From assembly GCF_001677885.1 (NCBI RefSeq), contig NZ_LOCQ01000056.1, forward strand, positions 186,001-250,000: a stretch of 64,000 nt of DNA, written 5' to 3'. This stretch comes from Janthinobacterium psychrotolerans. Its GTDB lineage: Bacteria; Pseudomonadota; Gammaproteobacteria; Burkholderiales; Burkholderiaceae_D. The notes beneath the pieces are model-generated. The model worked only from the letters and a program-made list of their open reading frames with translations. It was not told where the DNA came from and made no database searches. Each line of letters begins with the position of its first letter. Position 1 is the first letter of the stretch. Shown in pieces: positions 56,217 through 64,000 of this stretch. The translations under genes were made by a program, and so were the position numbers.

Positions 56217-56534
56217 TCAGGGAAAGGAGACCAGGGCCGGCGGCCCATGCGCATGCGGAATCAGGAAACTGCGCAGCAGCGGACTGGCCGGCGGTACGGA
56301 AGGGGAAAAACGATGACTGCCGGCCAGGCGCAGTGGCACCAGCGCCGGCGGCGTGAGTGATTGGTCAGCCGGCGGCACGCTGCCGGCAAAGCAGCTGGCG
56401 CAGTCAAACGGGTGGCTGTCGATGGCGTGATGGTGCTGGCCCAGGCCGAACAGCTGCAGCGCGAGCATGGCCATGACCAGCCATGCCAGCCAGCGCTTGT
56501 ATCTGGAACCGTTTGCTACCATAAGACCAGGCAT
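56217..56534 (-). CDS. DUF2946-like protein with metal-ligand residues
   Basis: 105-residue small exported protein. An N-terminal helix (WLAWLVMAMLALQLFGLG) is followed by a His cluster (QHHHAIDSHPFDCASCFAG) with a CASC pair and a final IPHAHGPPALVSF. This matches DUF2946-like proteins, usually found beside copper or zinc genes, so metal binding is likely. ATG 56532-56534 or 56520-56522 could be the start. It is the first gene of the operon with the ABC pair, DUF3299 and TlpA-like genes. Confidence 0.75.
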   Translation of the reverse strand: MPGLMVANGSRYKRWLAWLVMAMLALQLFGLGQHHHAIDSHPFDCASCFAGSVPPADQSLTPPALVPLRLAGSHRFSPSVPPASPLLRSFLIPHAHGPPALVSFP

Positions 56535-56543
56535 GCCCGAAAA

Positions 56544-56558
56544 CGCAATTGATTTGCG
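56544..56558. promoter_or_regulatory. Inverted repeat upstream of the DUF2946/ABC operon
   Basis: CGCAA, 5-base spacer, TTGCG, centred about 17 bp upstream of the first possible start codon. The region is AT-richer than its surroundings, and the position fits an operator. It does not match the usual Zur box (GTTATAATATAAC) that I know, so the regulator is unknown. Confidence 0.35.
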
Positions 56559-56611
56559 AATAGTAGCATGCCCGGCAGGCCTGGCTCAGTACGCTTGCAC
56601 CGGCGCCCGGG

Positions 56612-58423
56612 CTAGCCCCTGGCTTTTTGCGCCGGAATAAACTGCTCGCGCACGGCCTTGGCCAGCAGGTCCGGCGGCAGCAGGCCCTGGCCCAGCAGGA
56701 AGTTGTTGAACGCCAGGCGGTCGAACTTCGCACCCAGCGCCAGCTCGGTTTCCGCGCGCAGTTGCAATATGCGCGTGTAGCCGTAGAAATAGCTGCCGGC
56801 CTGCCCTGGCGCGTTGAAGGTGTAGCGGTCCAGTTCCTGGCGCGCCATCGGCTTCGACAGCATCACTTCGTCGGTCAGGATGCGCCCGGCTTCCTCGCGC
56901 GTGACCTGGCCCAGGTTGAGCATCGGGTCGAGCATGGCGCGCGCGGCGCGCAGCATGCGGAACTGCAGCGCGATGAACTGGCCCTCGGCCGGCTCGTGCG
57001 GGATCATCTCGGCTTCCGCGTACAGCGCCCAGCCTTCCACGTTGACGCTGTTGAAAGCATACAGGCTGCGCGCCTGCGACACGCCGCGTTCGACCATGGC
57101 GCTGAACTGCAGTTCGTGGCCGGGACGGCCCTCGTGCGCACTCAGGGTCCAGGCGGCGCCGGCGAAGTTGAAATCGTCATACGCTTCGCCCTTGCCGCTG
57201 GCGGCGGGGTTGCCCACCGGCAGCACGAACTGGCCATGCTCGCCCGTATTGCCGATCAGCGGAGGCGGACGCATGTGCGGCGCCGGCTGGGCCGCCGATT
57301 CGGCCGGCGAGGCCAGGCGCATGGTCATCGCGCGCGCCGGAAGATCGACCACGCCCTGCTGGCGGATGCGTTTTTCCAACTCGGTATTGACGCCCTTGTA
57401 ATGGGCTTCCAGCTTGTCATTCGCAATCGCCGTGCTTTTCAGCGCGCGCAGCACCTGGCGGTAGTCGCTGCCGTCGATCCCTTTGAGGGAGAGTTTGGCG
57501 GCCACCACCGGCGCCAGCGCCTGCATCGCCGAACGCGTCTCCAGGTAGGCCACCTCGGCCCGCTCGACGAGAGTGCGCGGTTCGATATCGATGCCGACCT
57601 GCTTCAGGCGAAACGCATACTGCTCGGGCGCCATGCGGAAATCCGTGCGCGACAGCGGCAGCACCACCTCGCGTTCCCAGGCGGCGTAGTCATGCAATTG
57701 TTTTTCCATCGCCGCCAGCGCCGCTTCGGCGCCCGCGATCTGCATGTCGGCAAACAGCTTACGGATGCCGGCAATATAGGTCGGCACGTTCTCCAGCGAC
57801 TGCTCCACCTGCCCCCGCACCGGACCGGCCAGGCCTGGCTGGCCGATTTTTTCGGTCAGGCGCGCTTTCGCCTGCTCGGTAACCGGCGTGCTGCCCTTCA
57901 ATTGCCCTGTGTAGCGCTGCAGCCGTTCCAGCGCCTTGGCCCGGCGCGCGGCCGGGCGCTGTTCCTGCAGCAGGCTTTGCATGGAACCGAACACCATCTG
58001 CGGCACGTCGACCCACGGCAGGCTGTACCTGGCGTCGATCTGCGCGCCGGCGATTTCCTGGTCGACCGCGCCAATCAAAATTTCCAGGTCCTGGCGGATG
58101 CGCTCGTCGCGCTCCAGTTCCAGTTGTTGCTGCAGCTTCGCGCGCGCCTGCCGCAGGGCAGCGATCTGGCGTTCGACGATATCCGGTCCCAGGTCGGCGG
58201 CCAGGCCATCGTATTGCGACAGGCCCGTATCGGAGGCGTTTTCGGGCGAAAATGTCGCCTGCGCTTCGAGCACGATGGCGGCATTGCGGTTGCTGGCCTC
58301 GACCCAGGCGGCGGAGGCGGCAGGGGCTGGCGCGGCAATCGCGGGAATGGAAACAATGGGGGAAAAGGCGGCGGCTAGCGCCAGCGCGAATACGCTCTGG
58401 CGCAATTTCGGGGATACGGACAT
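56612..58423 (-). CDS. DUF885 family exported peptidase-like protein
   Basis: 603-residue periplasmic protein with a signal peptide (about 1-30, cleaved near IPAIAAPAP). It carries a metal-ligand-like motif in SAHEGRPGHELQ (His-Glu...His) and the following NSVNVEGWALYAEAEMIPHE, which are the DUF885 signature and resemble zinc metalloprotease sites. DUF885 members include putative di- or tripeptidases, but activity is unproven. A very good ribosome-binding site (GGAAGGA) precedes the ATG. It converges with no neighbour; the GH3 gene lies upstream on the same strand 136 bp away. Confidence 0.88.
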   Translation of the reverse strand: MSVSPKLRQSVFALALAAAFSPIVSIPAIAAPAPAASAAWVEASNRNAAIVLEAQATFSPENASDTGLSQYDGLAADLGPDIVERQIAALRQARAKLQQQLELERDERIRQDLEILIGAVDQEIAGAQIDARYSLPWVDVPQMVFGSMQSLLQEQRPAARRAKALERLQRYTGQLKGSTPVTEQAKARLTEKIGQPGLAGPVRGQVEQSLENVPTYIAGIRKLFADMQIAGAEAALAAMEKQLHDYAAWEREVVLPLSRTDFRMAPEQYAFRLKQVGIDIEPRTLVERAEVAYLETRSAMQALAPVVAAKLSLKGIDGSDYRQVLRALKSTAIANDKLEAHYKGVNTELEKRIRQQGVVDLPARAMTMRLASPAESAAQPAPHMRPPPLIGNTGEHGQFVLPVGNPAASGKGEAYDDFNFAGAAWTLSAHEGRPGHELQFSAMVERGVSQARSLYAFNSVNVEGWALYAEAEMIPHEPAEGQFIALQFRMLRAARAMLDPMLNLGQVTREEAGRILTDEVMLSKPMARQELDRYTFNAPGQAGSYFYGYTRILQLRAETELALGAKFDRLAFNNFLLGQGLLPPDLLAKAVREQFIPAQKARG

Positions 58424-58559
58424 CGGGTGCTTCCTTCCTGGCGGTTTCGGCGAACGAAACGGCCAGTATCGGCGAGCACCCGGGCACTGTCAATCGATCA
58501 GGCGCAGGTCGGATTAGTGCGGCAACGCCGCACGTAATCCGACACCACCGCCAGCGTCG

Positions 58560-60569
58560 TTAATACCCGAGTCCGTAACCGAACTTGTACAGCGGCCGCG
58601 CCGTGTCATACGGCACGTCGGACTTCTGCACCAGCACTTCGGCCATCGACGATGGCAGTTCGAACGGCAGCTTGCCTTCCGGCTTGGCCTTGCCGGTCAA
58701 GACATCGAACAGTGCGCCGTCGCTGACGCCGAAGTTGCCGACAATGGCGCTGGCCTTGTCCTGCACGTTGCCGAGGATGGCCGGACGGTCCAGGTAGACC
58801 GTGACCACGGTTTTCGGCGCCAGGCGGGCGGCATTCTTGATCGCCTCATAGTCGGCGTCGCCGTCGACGAAGTTCAGGCGGCCTTCATGCTGCATGCTGC
58901 CGAAGATGTAGTTCGGGTGCAGGATTTCATACGGCGTGGCCACGCGCAGCAGGGCCACGTCGGCTTCCTGCGGGGTCGCCACCACGGTGTAGCCGTACTG
59001 GCGGGCGACGGCCGCGTCGATGCCGTACAAATACACCTTCTTGACGGTGGCGGCCAGCGGCAGCACCTTGTCCTTGTTTTCCAGCAGCACCAGCGAACGG
59101 CGCTGCGCTTCCAGGCCGGCGGCGACAAAATCGGCCTTGCCCACCGTGGCGGCGGCCTTTGCCGTGTCGACAAACGGATGCTCGAACAGGCCCTGCTTGA
59201 ATTTCTGCACCAGGATGCGGCGCGCCGAGGCGTTGATGCGCGCCTCGGTCAGCTGGCCGCGCTGCACCGCCTGCGTCAGGTATGGTGCTTCCGTCACGCC
59301 GCCAAACTGGTCCATCCCGGCATTGACGGCCTTGACGTAGCGCTCGGCCTTGGTGGCGTTTTCCATGCCCCACGGCGTGCCGAAGCCGATAAACGAAGGC
59401 GCGACACCTGGCGCGGTGCCGTTGCGGCAGTTGGCGTCGCAGTCGGAGGTGATGCCCCAGTCGGACAGGATCACGCCTTCGAAGCCGTATTTGCCGCGCA
59501 GCAGGTCGGTCAGCATGGTCTTGCTGAAGCCGGCCGCCGTTTGTTCCAGCGTGATGCCGTCGATGGTGATATTGCCATCCGGCAGGGCGTAGGTCGGCAT
59601 CACGGACGCCGCCTTGGCGTTGAACGCGCCTTCGAACGGTTTGACGTGATAGGCGAAATTGTTGCCCGGGTAGGTCATGTAGCGGCCATAGTAGTTGTGG
59701 CCGTCAAAACCTTCTTTGGTCGCGCCATAGCCGACCCAGTGCTTGACCACGGCCACCACGCTGCCGTCGTGCAGGCCGGTATTGCCGTCCTGGAAGCCTT
59801 CGATATAGTTCTGCACCATGCGCTTGGCCAGCTCGGCGTCTTCGCCAAAGGTGCCGTTGATGCGCGACCAGCGCGGTTCGGTGGCCAGGTCGGCCTGCGG
59901 CGACAGCGCCTGCGTGATGCCGACGGCCAGGTATTCCTGGCGCGCGATATCGCCGAAGCGGCGCACCAGCGCGTTGTCGCCGATGGCGGCCAGGCCCAGC
60001 GTTTCAGGCCACTGCGAAAAGCCTTGCGTGCCGGCGCTGGCGCCCACCGTGTACTGGAAGTGGTGGCGCGGGTCGGTGCTGATCGACACCGGAATGCCGT
60101 GGCGCGAGGTTTCGCTCAGCGCCTGCACCTTGTTGTACTGCGCCGCCATATTGGCCGAGTCGCCGGCCATGCGGGTAATGAAGGTATTGATATGCTGCTT
60201 GACGATCAGGTTCTGCAGGGCCGTGAGGTCGTAGCCGCTGCCCTGGCCGATGCCGGTCGGGTCGGCGACGGTAGGCGCCGTGCCGTGCATCATCAGGCCG
60301 GCTTTTTCGTCGAGCGACATGCGCGCGATCAGGTCGTCGGCGCGCGCCTCGGCGCTCAGGCGCCAATCCTCGTACGGGTCGATCTTGCCGTTGCGGTTCA
60401 TGTCCTTGAAGGTATAGCTGTCGACCTTCAGCTGGCTGTAGGTGGTGGCGCCGAACACGGGCTGGGTATATCCGGGGCGGTCGCTGTTGCTGCTGCCGCA
60501 GGCGGCAAGGGCGAGCGTGGCGACGCAGCCGGCGACCACGCGGGCCATCGGTTTCAAAGTGCAATTCAT
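58560..60569 (-). CDS. Glycoside hydrolase family 3 lipoprotein
   Basis: 669-residue envelope-anchored beta-glycosidase. The signal ends in a lipobox (LAACG). Next comes an EF-hand-like segment DMNRNGKIDPYEDW, common in this GH3 group. The GH3 core carries RHGIPVSISTDPRHHF, TEPRWSRINGTFGED, KHWVGYGATKEGFD and the catalytic nucleophile Asp in GVILSDWGITSDC. The C-terminal domain follows, with LPFELPSSMAEVLVQ and a final KFGYGLGY. The start ATG 60567-60569 has GGAGA upstream. It is divergent from an AraC-type regulator, its probable activator. The substrate is likely a beta-glucan or xylan oligosaccharide (inference). Confidence 0.93.
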   Translation of the reverse strand: MNCTLKPMARVVAGCVATLALAACGSSNSDRPGYTQPVFGATTYSQLKVDSYTFKDMNRNGKIDPYEDWRLSAEARADDLIARMSLDEKAGLMMHGTAPTVADPTGIGQGSGYDLTALQNLIVKQHINTFITRMAGDSANMAAQYNKVQALSETSRHGIPVSISTDPRHHFQYTVGASAGTQGFSQWPETLGLAAIGDNALVRRFGDIARQEYLAVGITQALSPQADLATEPRWSRINGTFGEDAELAKRMVQNYIEGFQDGNTGLHDGSVVAVVKHWVGYGATKEGFDGHNYYGRYMTYPGNNFAYHVKPFEGAFNAKAASVMPTYALPDGNITIDGITLEQTAAGFSKTMLTDLLRGKYGFEGVILSDWGITSDCDANCRNGTAPGVAPSFIGFGTPWGMENATKAERYVKAVNAGMDQFGGVTEAPYLTQAVQRGQLTEARINASARRILVQKFKQGLFEHPFVDTAKAAATVGKADFVAAGLEAQRRSLVLLENKDKVLPLAATVKKVYLYGIDAAVARQYGYTVVATPQEADVALLRVATPYEILHPNYIFGSMQHEGRLNFVDGDADYEAIKNAARLAPKTVVTVYLDRPAILGNVQDKASAIVGNFGVSDGALFDVLTGKAKPEGKLPFELPSSMAEVLVQKSDVPYDTARPLYKFGYGLGY

Positions 60570-60639
60570 GTCTGTCTCCAGTATGTTTTTGTGGTGAGCG
60601 GGGCCGCATCGAGGCTGCCCCGGACCCAATATAGCGTGT

Positions 60640-60651
60640 CATGTGAACATG
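60640..60651. promoter_or_regulatory. Short palindrome between GH3 and AraC genes
   Basis: CATGT, two bases, ACATG, in the 222-bp divergent gap, about 70 bp from the GH3 start. A possible operator; too short to assign. Confidence 0.3.
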
Positions 60652-60791
60652 TTTTTGACCGCGCAGAACAGTAGTTATACCGGTGAGAACAATTTTCGAC
60701 ATTGACGTGCGGCAATCACCGAATTCCGACAAAAATGCTACCATTTGTGAAAAATTACTACAAACAAGTCCGCAGAGACTGGAGACGAACA

Positions 60792-61829
60792 ATGAACAAA
60801 ACCGACACGCGCACGGTTTCGAACCGTATCGCGCAGCAATGCGCGCGCGCCATGCTGGCCGATGGCCACGATCCTGCCGATTTTTTCCGCCATACGGGCA
60901 TCACCCAGGCGCAGCTCGACGAGCCTGGCGGGCGCATCAACGCCGAGCGGCACCGGCGCATGGTCAGCTATGTCCATCAGTTGCCGCCGCAGCGCGGCAT
61001 CCTCGACCTCGACGTCACGCACTGGTTTGCGCATTTTTCGGGCGTGGCCCACGTCTGCTTCAACCGCCCCACCCTGCGCGGCGCAATCAACGAATTCCTG
61101 CATTTGCGTGGCCTGATCGGCCAGTTCGATTTCATGCTGATGAACGAGAACGGCTGCCTGATCGAGATCGAATACCTGTCCGAATTTTGCCCGGCCGGCG
61201 GCGCCATGCAGGCGCTGGCCAATTTCCGCATGCTGTCCCTGGTCACGCGCGCCTACGACCAGGGCGCGCCCACCGTGTTCCAGGCCGGCTTTCGCGGCGC
61301 CGCGCCGCGCTTTGCGCCCGCCATCTCCGAGTGTTTCGGCGCGCCCGCCACGTTTGGCCAGGCGCGCAACACCCTGCGCTTCCGGGCGCCCGCGCTCGAT
61401 ATTCCCTTCGGCCAGTTCAACGCCACCCTGGCGCCGCATGCGCTGCGCCATGCCCAGGCACAGCTGCAAAGCCTGCAGGGCGCGCAGCTGTTTTCCGCGC
61501 GAGTGGAACAGGCCATCATCGATTTGCTGGGCCAGCAGGACGGCGCCGCCGCCGATGGCGCCAAGCTCCTGCCGGCCCTGTGCGATGGCCTGGCGATGAA
61601 CCACTGGACCTTGCGCCGCCAGCTGCAGCAGGAACAAACCTCGTTTCGCGCGCTCGAGCTGCGCGCCAAAAGCCGCGAATCGCGCCGCCTGCTGCGCGAA
61701 ACGACGCTCAGCGTGGCCGAAATCGGCGACCGCCTGGGCTTTTCCTCGCAAAGCGCATTCACGCGCTTTTTCAAGAACCAGTTCGAACTGCCGCCGGCGC
61801 GCTACCGTCAGGATGCGGCCGGAACGTAG
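60792..61829 (+). CDS. AraC-family transcriptional regulator
   Basis: 345-residue activator. N-terminal about 220 residues form the arabinose-binding-like domain of the OruR/ArgR type (GINEFLHL-like segment AINEFLHLRGLIGQFDFMLM). The C-terminal AraC HTH pair is at about 245-340 (LSVAEIGDRLGFSSQSAFTR, FFKNQFELPPARYRQ). The start ATG 60792 is preceded by GGAGA; the open frame before it is not coding. It is divergent from the GH3 gene and likely controls it in response to a sugar or another inducer. Confidence 0.92.
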   Translation: MNKTDTRTVSNRIAQQCARAMLADGHDPADFFRHTGITQAQLDEPGGRINAERHRRMVSYVHQLPPQRGILDLDVTHWFAHFSGVAHVCFNRPTLRGAINEFLHLRGLIGQFDFMLMNENGCLIEIEYLSEFCPAGGAMQALANFRMLSLVTRAYDQGAPTVFQAGFRGAAPRFAPAISECFGAPATFGQARNTLRFRAPALDIPFGQFNATLAPHALRHAQAQLQSLQGAQLFSARVEQAIIDLLGQQDGAAADGAKLLPALCDGLAMNHWTLRRQLQQEQTSFRALELRAKSRESRRLLRETTLSVAEIGDRLGFSSQSAFTRFFKNQFELPPARYRQDAAGT

Positions 61830-61865
61830 CAAGCATAGCTACGCTGGCCGATAGACGGCGGTCAA

Positions 61866-63089
61866 TCAGGACTGCAGCAACTCCAGCCGTCCCGCTTCGA
61901 GCTTGCGGCGGATATCCGTCACATCGACCGTTGCTTCGCTGGTCAGCCTGGACAATGTGCGAATTTCGCCGGCGATCACGGAAAACCCGCGCCCGGCCTC
62001 ACCTGCCCTCGAGGCCTCCACCGCGGCGTTCAGCGCGATCAGATCGGTCTGCTGGGCGATGCGCTGGATCGCGCTGACAATCTCGCCGATATCCTTCAGG
62101 CTGGCCTCGAGCTGATCGTTGTACTTGACGCGCTGCCTTTGCGCCTCGTCGCGGTCTTTTTCGGCTTGTATGTCGGCCAGCGCGCCGACAGCGCGCAGCG
62201 CCGTGCCGTCGGCCGCGCGCTTGGTTTGCCCACGCGCTCGGAACCACCGGTATTGATCATTCTTGCAACGCAGGCGGTAGCAGACGTCATACGGCGTCGC
62301 GCCGGTCTTGTCGTTCAGATGGCGAAGAAACGCTGTCATCGTCGCCTCCTTGTCCTCCGGGTGCAGGCGCGAGGCCCAGCTATCGACCACATTGGGAAAT
62401 TCGGATTCTTCCACAAACCCCAGCAACCGGCGAAACTGCGGCGACCACCAGAACACATTCCTGGGGTTGACCGGATCGCCGGCGACGACGGCCAGATCCC
62501 ATACGCCGTCGTTGACGATCTCGCGCGACAACTCGAAGCGTGTGCGCGTGACTTCGAGATCGCGCTCCAGCGTCAGCGCCTCTTCGATGCTGACGAGCGT
62601 GCCGGCCACGCGCAACGGTGTGCCGTCCGAGGCGCGCAGCGTCTCGCCGCGTGCCCGGAACCAGCGATAAACGCCATCCTTGCAACGCAAGCGGTACTTT
62701 ACATCGTACGGCGTGCGGCCGGAACGATCTCCCATGTGGGCGGCAAAGGCCTTCAGCGTCGGCTGCTTGTCCTGCGGGTGCAGCAAGTCCGCCCAGCTTG
62801 CCAGTACGTTGGGAAAGTCCCGTTCATCCCGATAACCCACCAATTGACGAAACTTCGCGGACCAGAAAAAAGGATTGGCGGCGCCGGTCGTGTCATCGAC
62901 AGGAACCTTCATGTCCCAAAATCCCTCGCCCGAGGCGTGGAGCACCAGATCGAAGCGCATCTGCATATCGTCGAGCTCGCCGCGCAACTCGTCCGCTTCT
63001 TGCTCCATGGCATCAAGTTCGGCGGCCGCCTGCGCATTCGGCGCAGGGGGGACGTTCTTCCAAAGAGAAGACAGCAGGTTCTTCAGCAT
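61866..63089 (-). CDS. Soluble PAS-PAS protein with a short chemoreceptor signalling tip
   Basis: 407 residues, no membrane helix. A coiled-coil N-terminus ([20 protein letters not shown]) leads to two similar PAS domains (about 48-170 and 180-305; both contain the repeats of [26 protein letters not shown] and [40 protein letters not shown]). The C-terminus has a MCP-like tip [20 protein letters not shown] then [20 protein letters not shown], but only about 90 residues. Methylation helices are absent. It may be a cytosolic PAS-type receptor tied to chemotaxis or a c-di-GMP pathway; the input is unknown. Confidence 0.88.
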   Translation of the reverse strand: MLKNLLSSLWKNVPPAPNAQAAAELDAMEQEADELRGELDDMQMRFDLVLHASGEGFWDMKVPVDDTTGAANPFFWSAKFRQLVGYRDERDFPNVLASWADLLHPQDKQPTLKAFAAHMGDRSGRTPYDVKYRLRCKDGVYRWFRARGETLRASDGTPLRVAGTLVSIEEALTLERDLEVTRTRFELSREIVNDGVWDLAVVAGDPVNPRNVFWWSPQFRRLLGFVEESEFPNVVDSWASRLHPEDKEATMTAFLRHLNDKTGATPYDVCYRLRCKNDQYRWFRARGQTKRAADGTALRAVGALADIQAEKDRDEAQRQRVKYNDQLEASLKDIGEIVSAIQRIAQQTDLIALNAAVEASRAGEAGRGFSVIAGEIRTLSRLTSEATVDVTDIRRKLEAGRLELLQS

Positions 63090-63260
63090 TCTGGTACTCC
63101 TTGTTGTTCAGTCCGGCCGCGCCATGCCGGACTGCAATGAAATGTTAATTAGGCATGTTTAATTGCATTATGGCATTTTCTATCCCGTCGTGTCACACGC
63201 TTGTGCATTGTTTTTCTCAGTGCGCGTCCGCAGCCCGCTGTTCCCGGAGCAGCCACCAGC

Positions 63261-63623
63261 TAAAGCCACAACATCGCCCACGCCAGCTTCTATCCCGCCA
63301 CCATGCATACGCGCGCCGTGTATTGCCATGAGGAGGTGATCGGCTTCCTGATGTTTGTCTCGCCGGACGACGACGATCCGCCCGGCCACTGCCAGGTCTG
63401 GCGCTTCATGATCGACCACCGCCGCCAGGGTCAGGGCCACGGCGGGGCCGCCCTTGCCCTGGCGCTGGCGCAAATCCGTGCCCACCCGGACGTGCGCAGC
63501 ATCGAAATTTGCTACAAGGCGGGCAATGCCAACGCGAAACAGTTCTACACCAGCGTGGGGTTCGTGGAAACAGGGCTGGACGCCGATGGCAATGACATGC
63601 TGGCCATCATCGAGCTTGCCTGA
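63261..63623 (+). pseudogene. 5'-truncated GNAT acetyltransferase
   Basis: From 63303 an open frame encodes the C-terminal part of a GNAT acetyltransferase: MHTRAVYCHEEVIGFLMFVS, RFMIDHRRQGQGHGGAALAL (acetyl-CoA loop), then the C-terminal strands ending GFVETGLDADG. The 13 residues encoded directly upstream (SHNIAHASFYPAT) still fit the family, but they are cut off by an in-frame TAA at 63261. The N-terminal about 50 residues of a normal GNAT cannot be found in any frame before it. A short protein from ATG 63303 would lack the first strand and helices, so it is probably inactive. Confidence 0.7.
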
Positions 63624-63698
63624 CGCCGTTTCAATCAGCGGGCAGAAAGGCGCCAGATGCGCTAAGCTCTTGCCGCCCGCCCTCACACAAGGAATACC

Positions 63699-63986
63699 AT
63701 GACCCTGATCGCCGTCGCCACCATCGATGCCAAAGCCGACCATATCGCCGCCGTGCGCGCCGCGCTGGAAGCGGTGGTGCCGCCCAGCCGCGCCGAGAGC
63801 ACCTGTTTGCGCTATGAGCTGCACCTGGACAATAAAATCCCCACCCGCTTCATCATGCTGGAAGAATGGGCCAACGAGGCCGCCTTGCGCGCACATGAAA
63901 CGACGCCCCACTTCAAGGCGCTGGTAGCCGCTGTCGGCGACAAGGTCGTCAATATTGATGTGGCCGAACTGAGCAAACTGGCCTGA
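63699..63986 (+). CDS. Antibiotic biosynthesis monooxygenase (ABM) fold, quinol monooxygenase-like
   Basis: 95-residue ABM-fold protein, likely a dimer: MTLIAVATIDAKADHIAAVR, a helix, SRAESTCLRYELHLDNKIPT, RFIMLEEWANEAALRAHETT (the conserved W-x-N-E and His block of YgiN-like enzymes) and FKALVAAVGDKV. YgiN oxidises quinols; heme-oxygenase-like relatives also exist. The start ATG 63699 follows AAGGA. It lies after the GNAT remnant and appears complete inside the window. Confidence 0.9.
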   Translation: MTLIAVATIDAKADHIAAVRAALEAVVPPSRAESTCLRYELHLDNKIPTRFIMLEEWANEAALRAHETTPHFKALVAAVGDKVVNIDVAELSKLA

Positions 63987-64000
63987 ATCTGGCGCCAGCA

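Noticed and set aside
56627..58378. 583-codon plus-strand frame opposite the DUF885 gene
   Set aside because: Shadow frame; no domain, no ribosome-binding site.
58887..60674. 595-codon plus-strand frame opposite the GH3 gene
   Set aside because: Antisense to GH3 with an intact catalytic Asp motif.

Overview
The window is about 64 kb of GC-rich, densely coding bacterial chromosome. Gene content (PEP carboxylase beside pyruvate kinase, NsrR with flavohaemoglobin, yjcH-actP, many MHYT/PAS/GAF sensor kinases) and protein style suggest a beta-proteobacterium of the Oxalobacteraceae (Janthinobacterium / Duganella / Massilia type). This assignment rests on family recognition, not on a marker gene. 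I see no rRNA, tRNA, CRISPR array, IS element or prophage. About 58 genes, two of them broken, fill nearly all the sequence.

Layout. 1-7.7 kb, almost all minus strand: cut-off MFS permease, LuxR regulator, msrA, metallo-beta-lactamase-fold protein, hemB, DUF535 protein, and an OmpR-type two-component pair. 7.9-10.6 kb, plus strand: DUF481 outer-membrane protein and an alpha/beta-hydrolase lipoprotein. 10.7-16.3 kb: REC-HD-GYP response regulator behind a 1242-residue MHYT-PAS hybrid kinase, then an SseB-like protein. 16.6-20.5 kb: LysR regulator divergent from an MFS exporter and an exported hydrolase, plus a DUF3617 protein. 20.5-26.1 kb: a three-subunit molybdenum aldehyde oxidase (paoABC type), divergent from an exported protein with one haem c motif. 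26.3-31.6 kb: a 58-residue membrane protein overlapping a DUF6891 gene, then pyk and ppc. 32-38.8 kb: nsrR, a PAS-GAF hybrid kinase, yjcH-actP, hmp and a haemerythrin gene. 38.9-41.2 kb: HxlR regulator with SDR and quinone-oxidoreductase genes.

41.4-47.5 kb is the most striking block: an RsbR-RsbS-RsbT stressosome set, then an RsbT-like ATPase fused to an RsbX-like phosphatase, then a hybrid histidine kinase carrying an RsbT-like domain at its N-terminus, then a REC-kinase-REC protein. All are co-directional, with overlaps or short gaps. It looks like a sigma-B-free stressosome wired into two-component phosphorelay.

47.5-64 kb: membrane metallophosphoesterase; DUF4303-like protein; LysR/SDR pair; an MFS pseudogene with a large internal deletion; Rrf2 regulator with a TrxR-like flavoprotein; a five-gene operon (DUF2946-like, ABC ATPase, FtsX-type permease, DUF3299, TlpA-like) that may handle metal; DUF885 peptidase-like protein; GH3 lipoprotein divergent from an AraC regulator; soluble PAS-PAS chemoreceptor-like protein; a 5'-truncated GNAT remnant; and a small monooxygenase-fold protein.

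Regulatory sites with visible structure include a 23-bp NsrR-like palindrome over a good sigma-70 promoter upstream of the haemerythrin-hmp operon, a palindrome over the start codon of the second Rrf2 gene, direct repeats between the HxlR and SDR genes, and a strong intrinsic terminator after actP.
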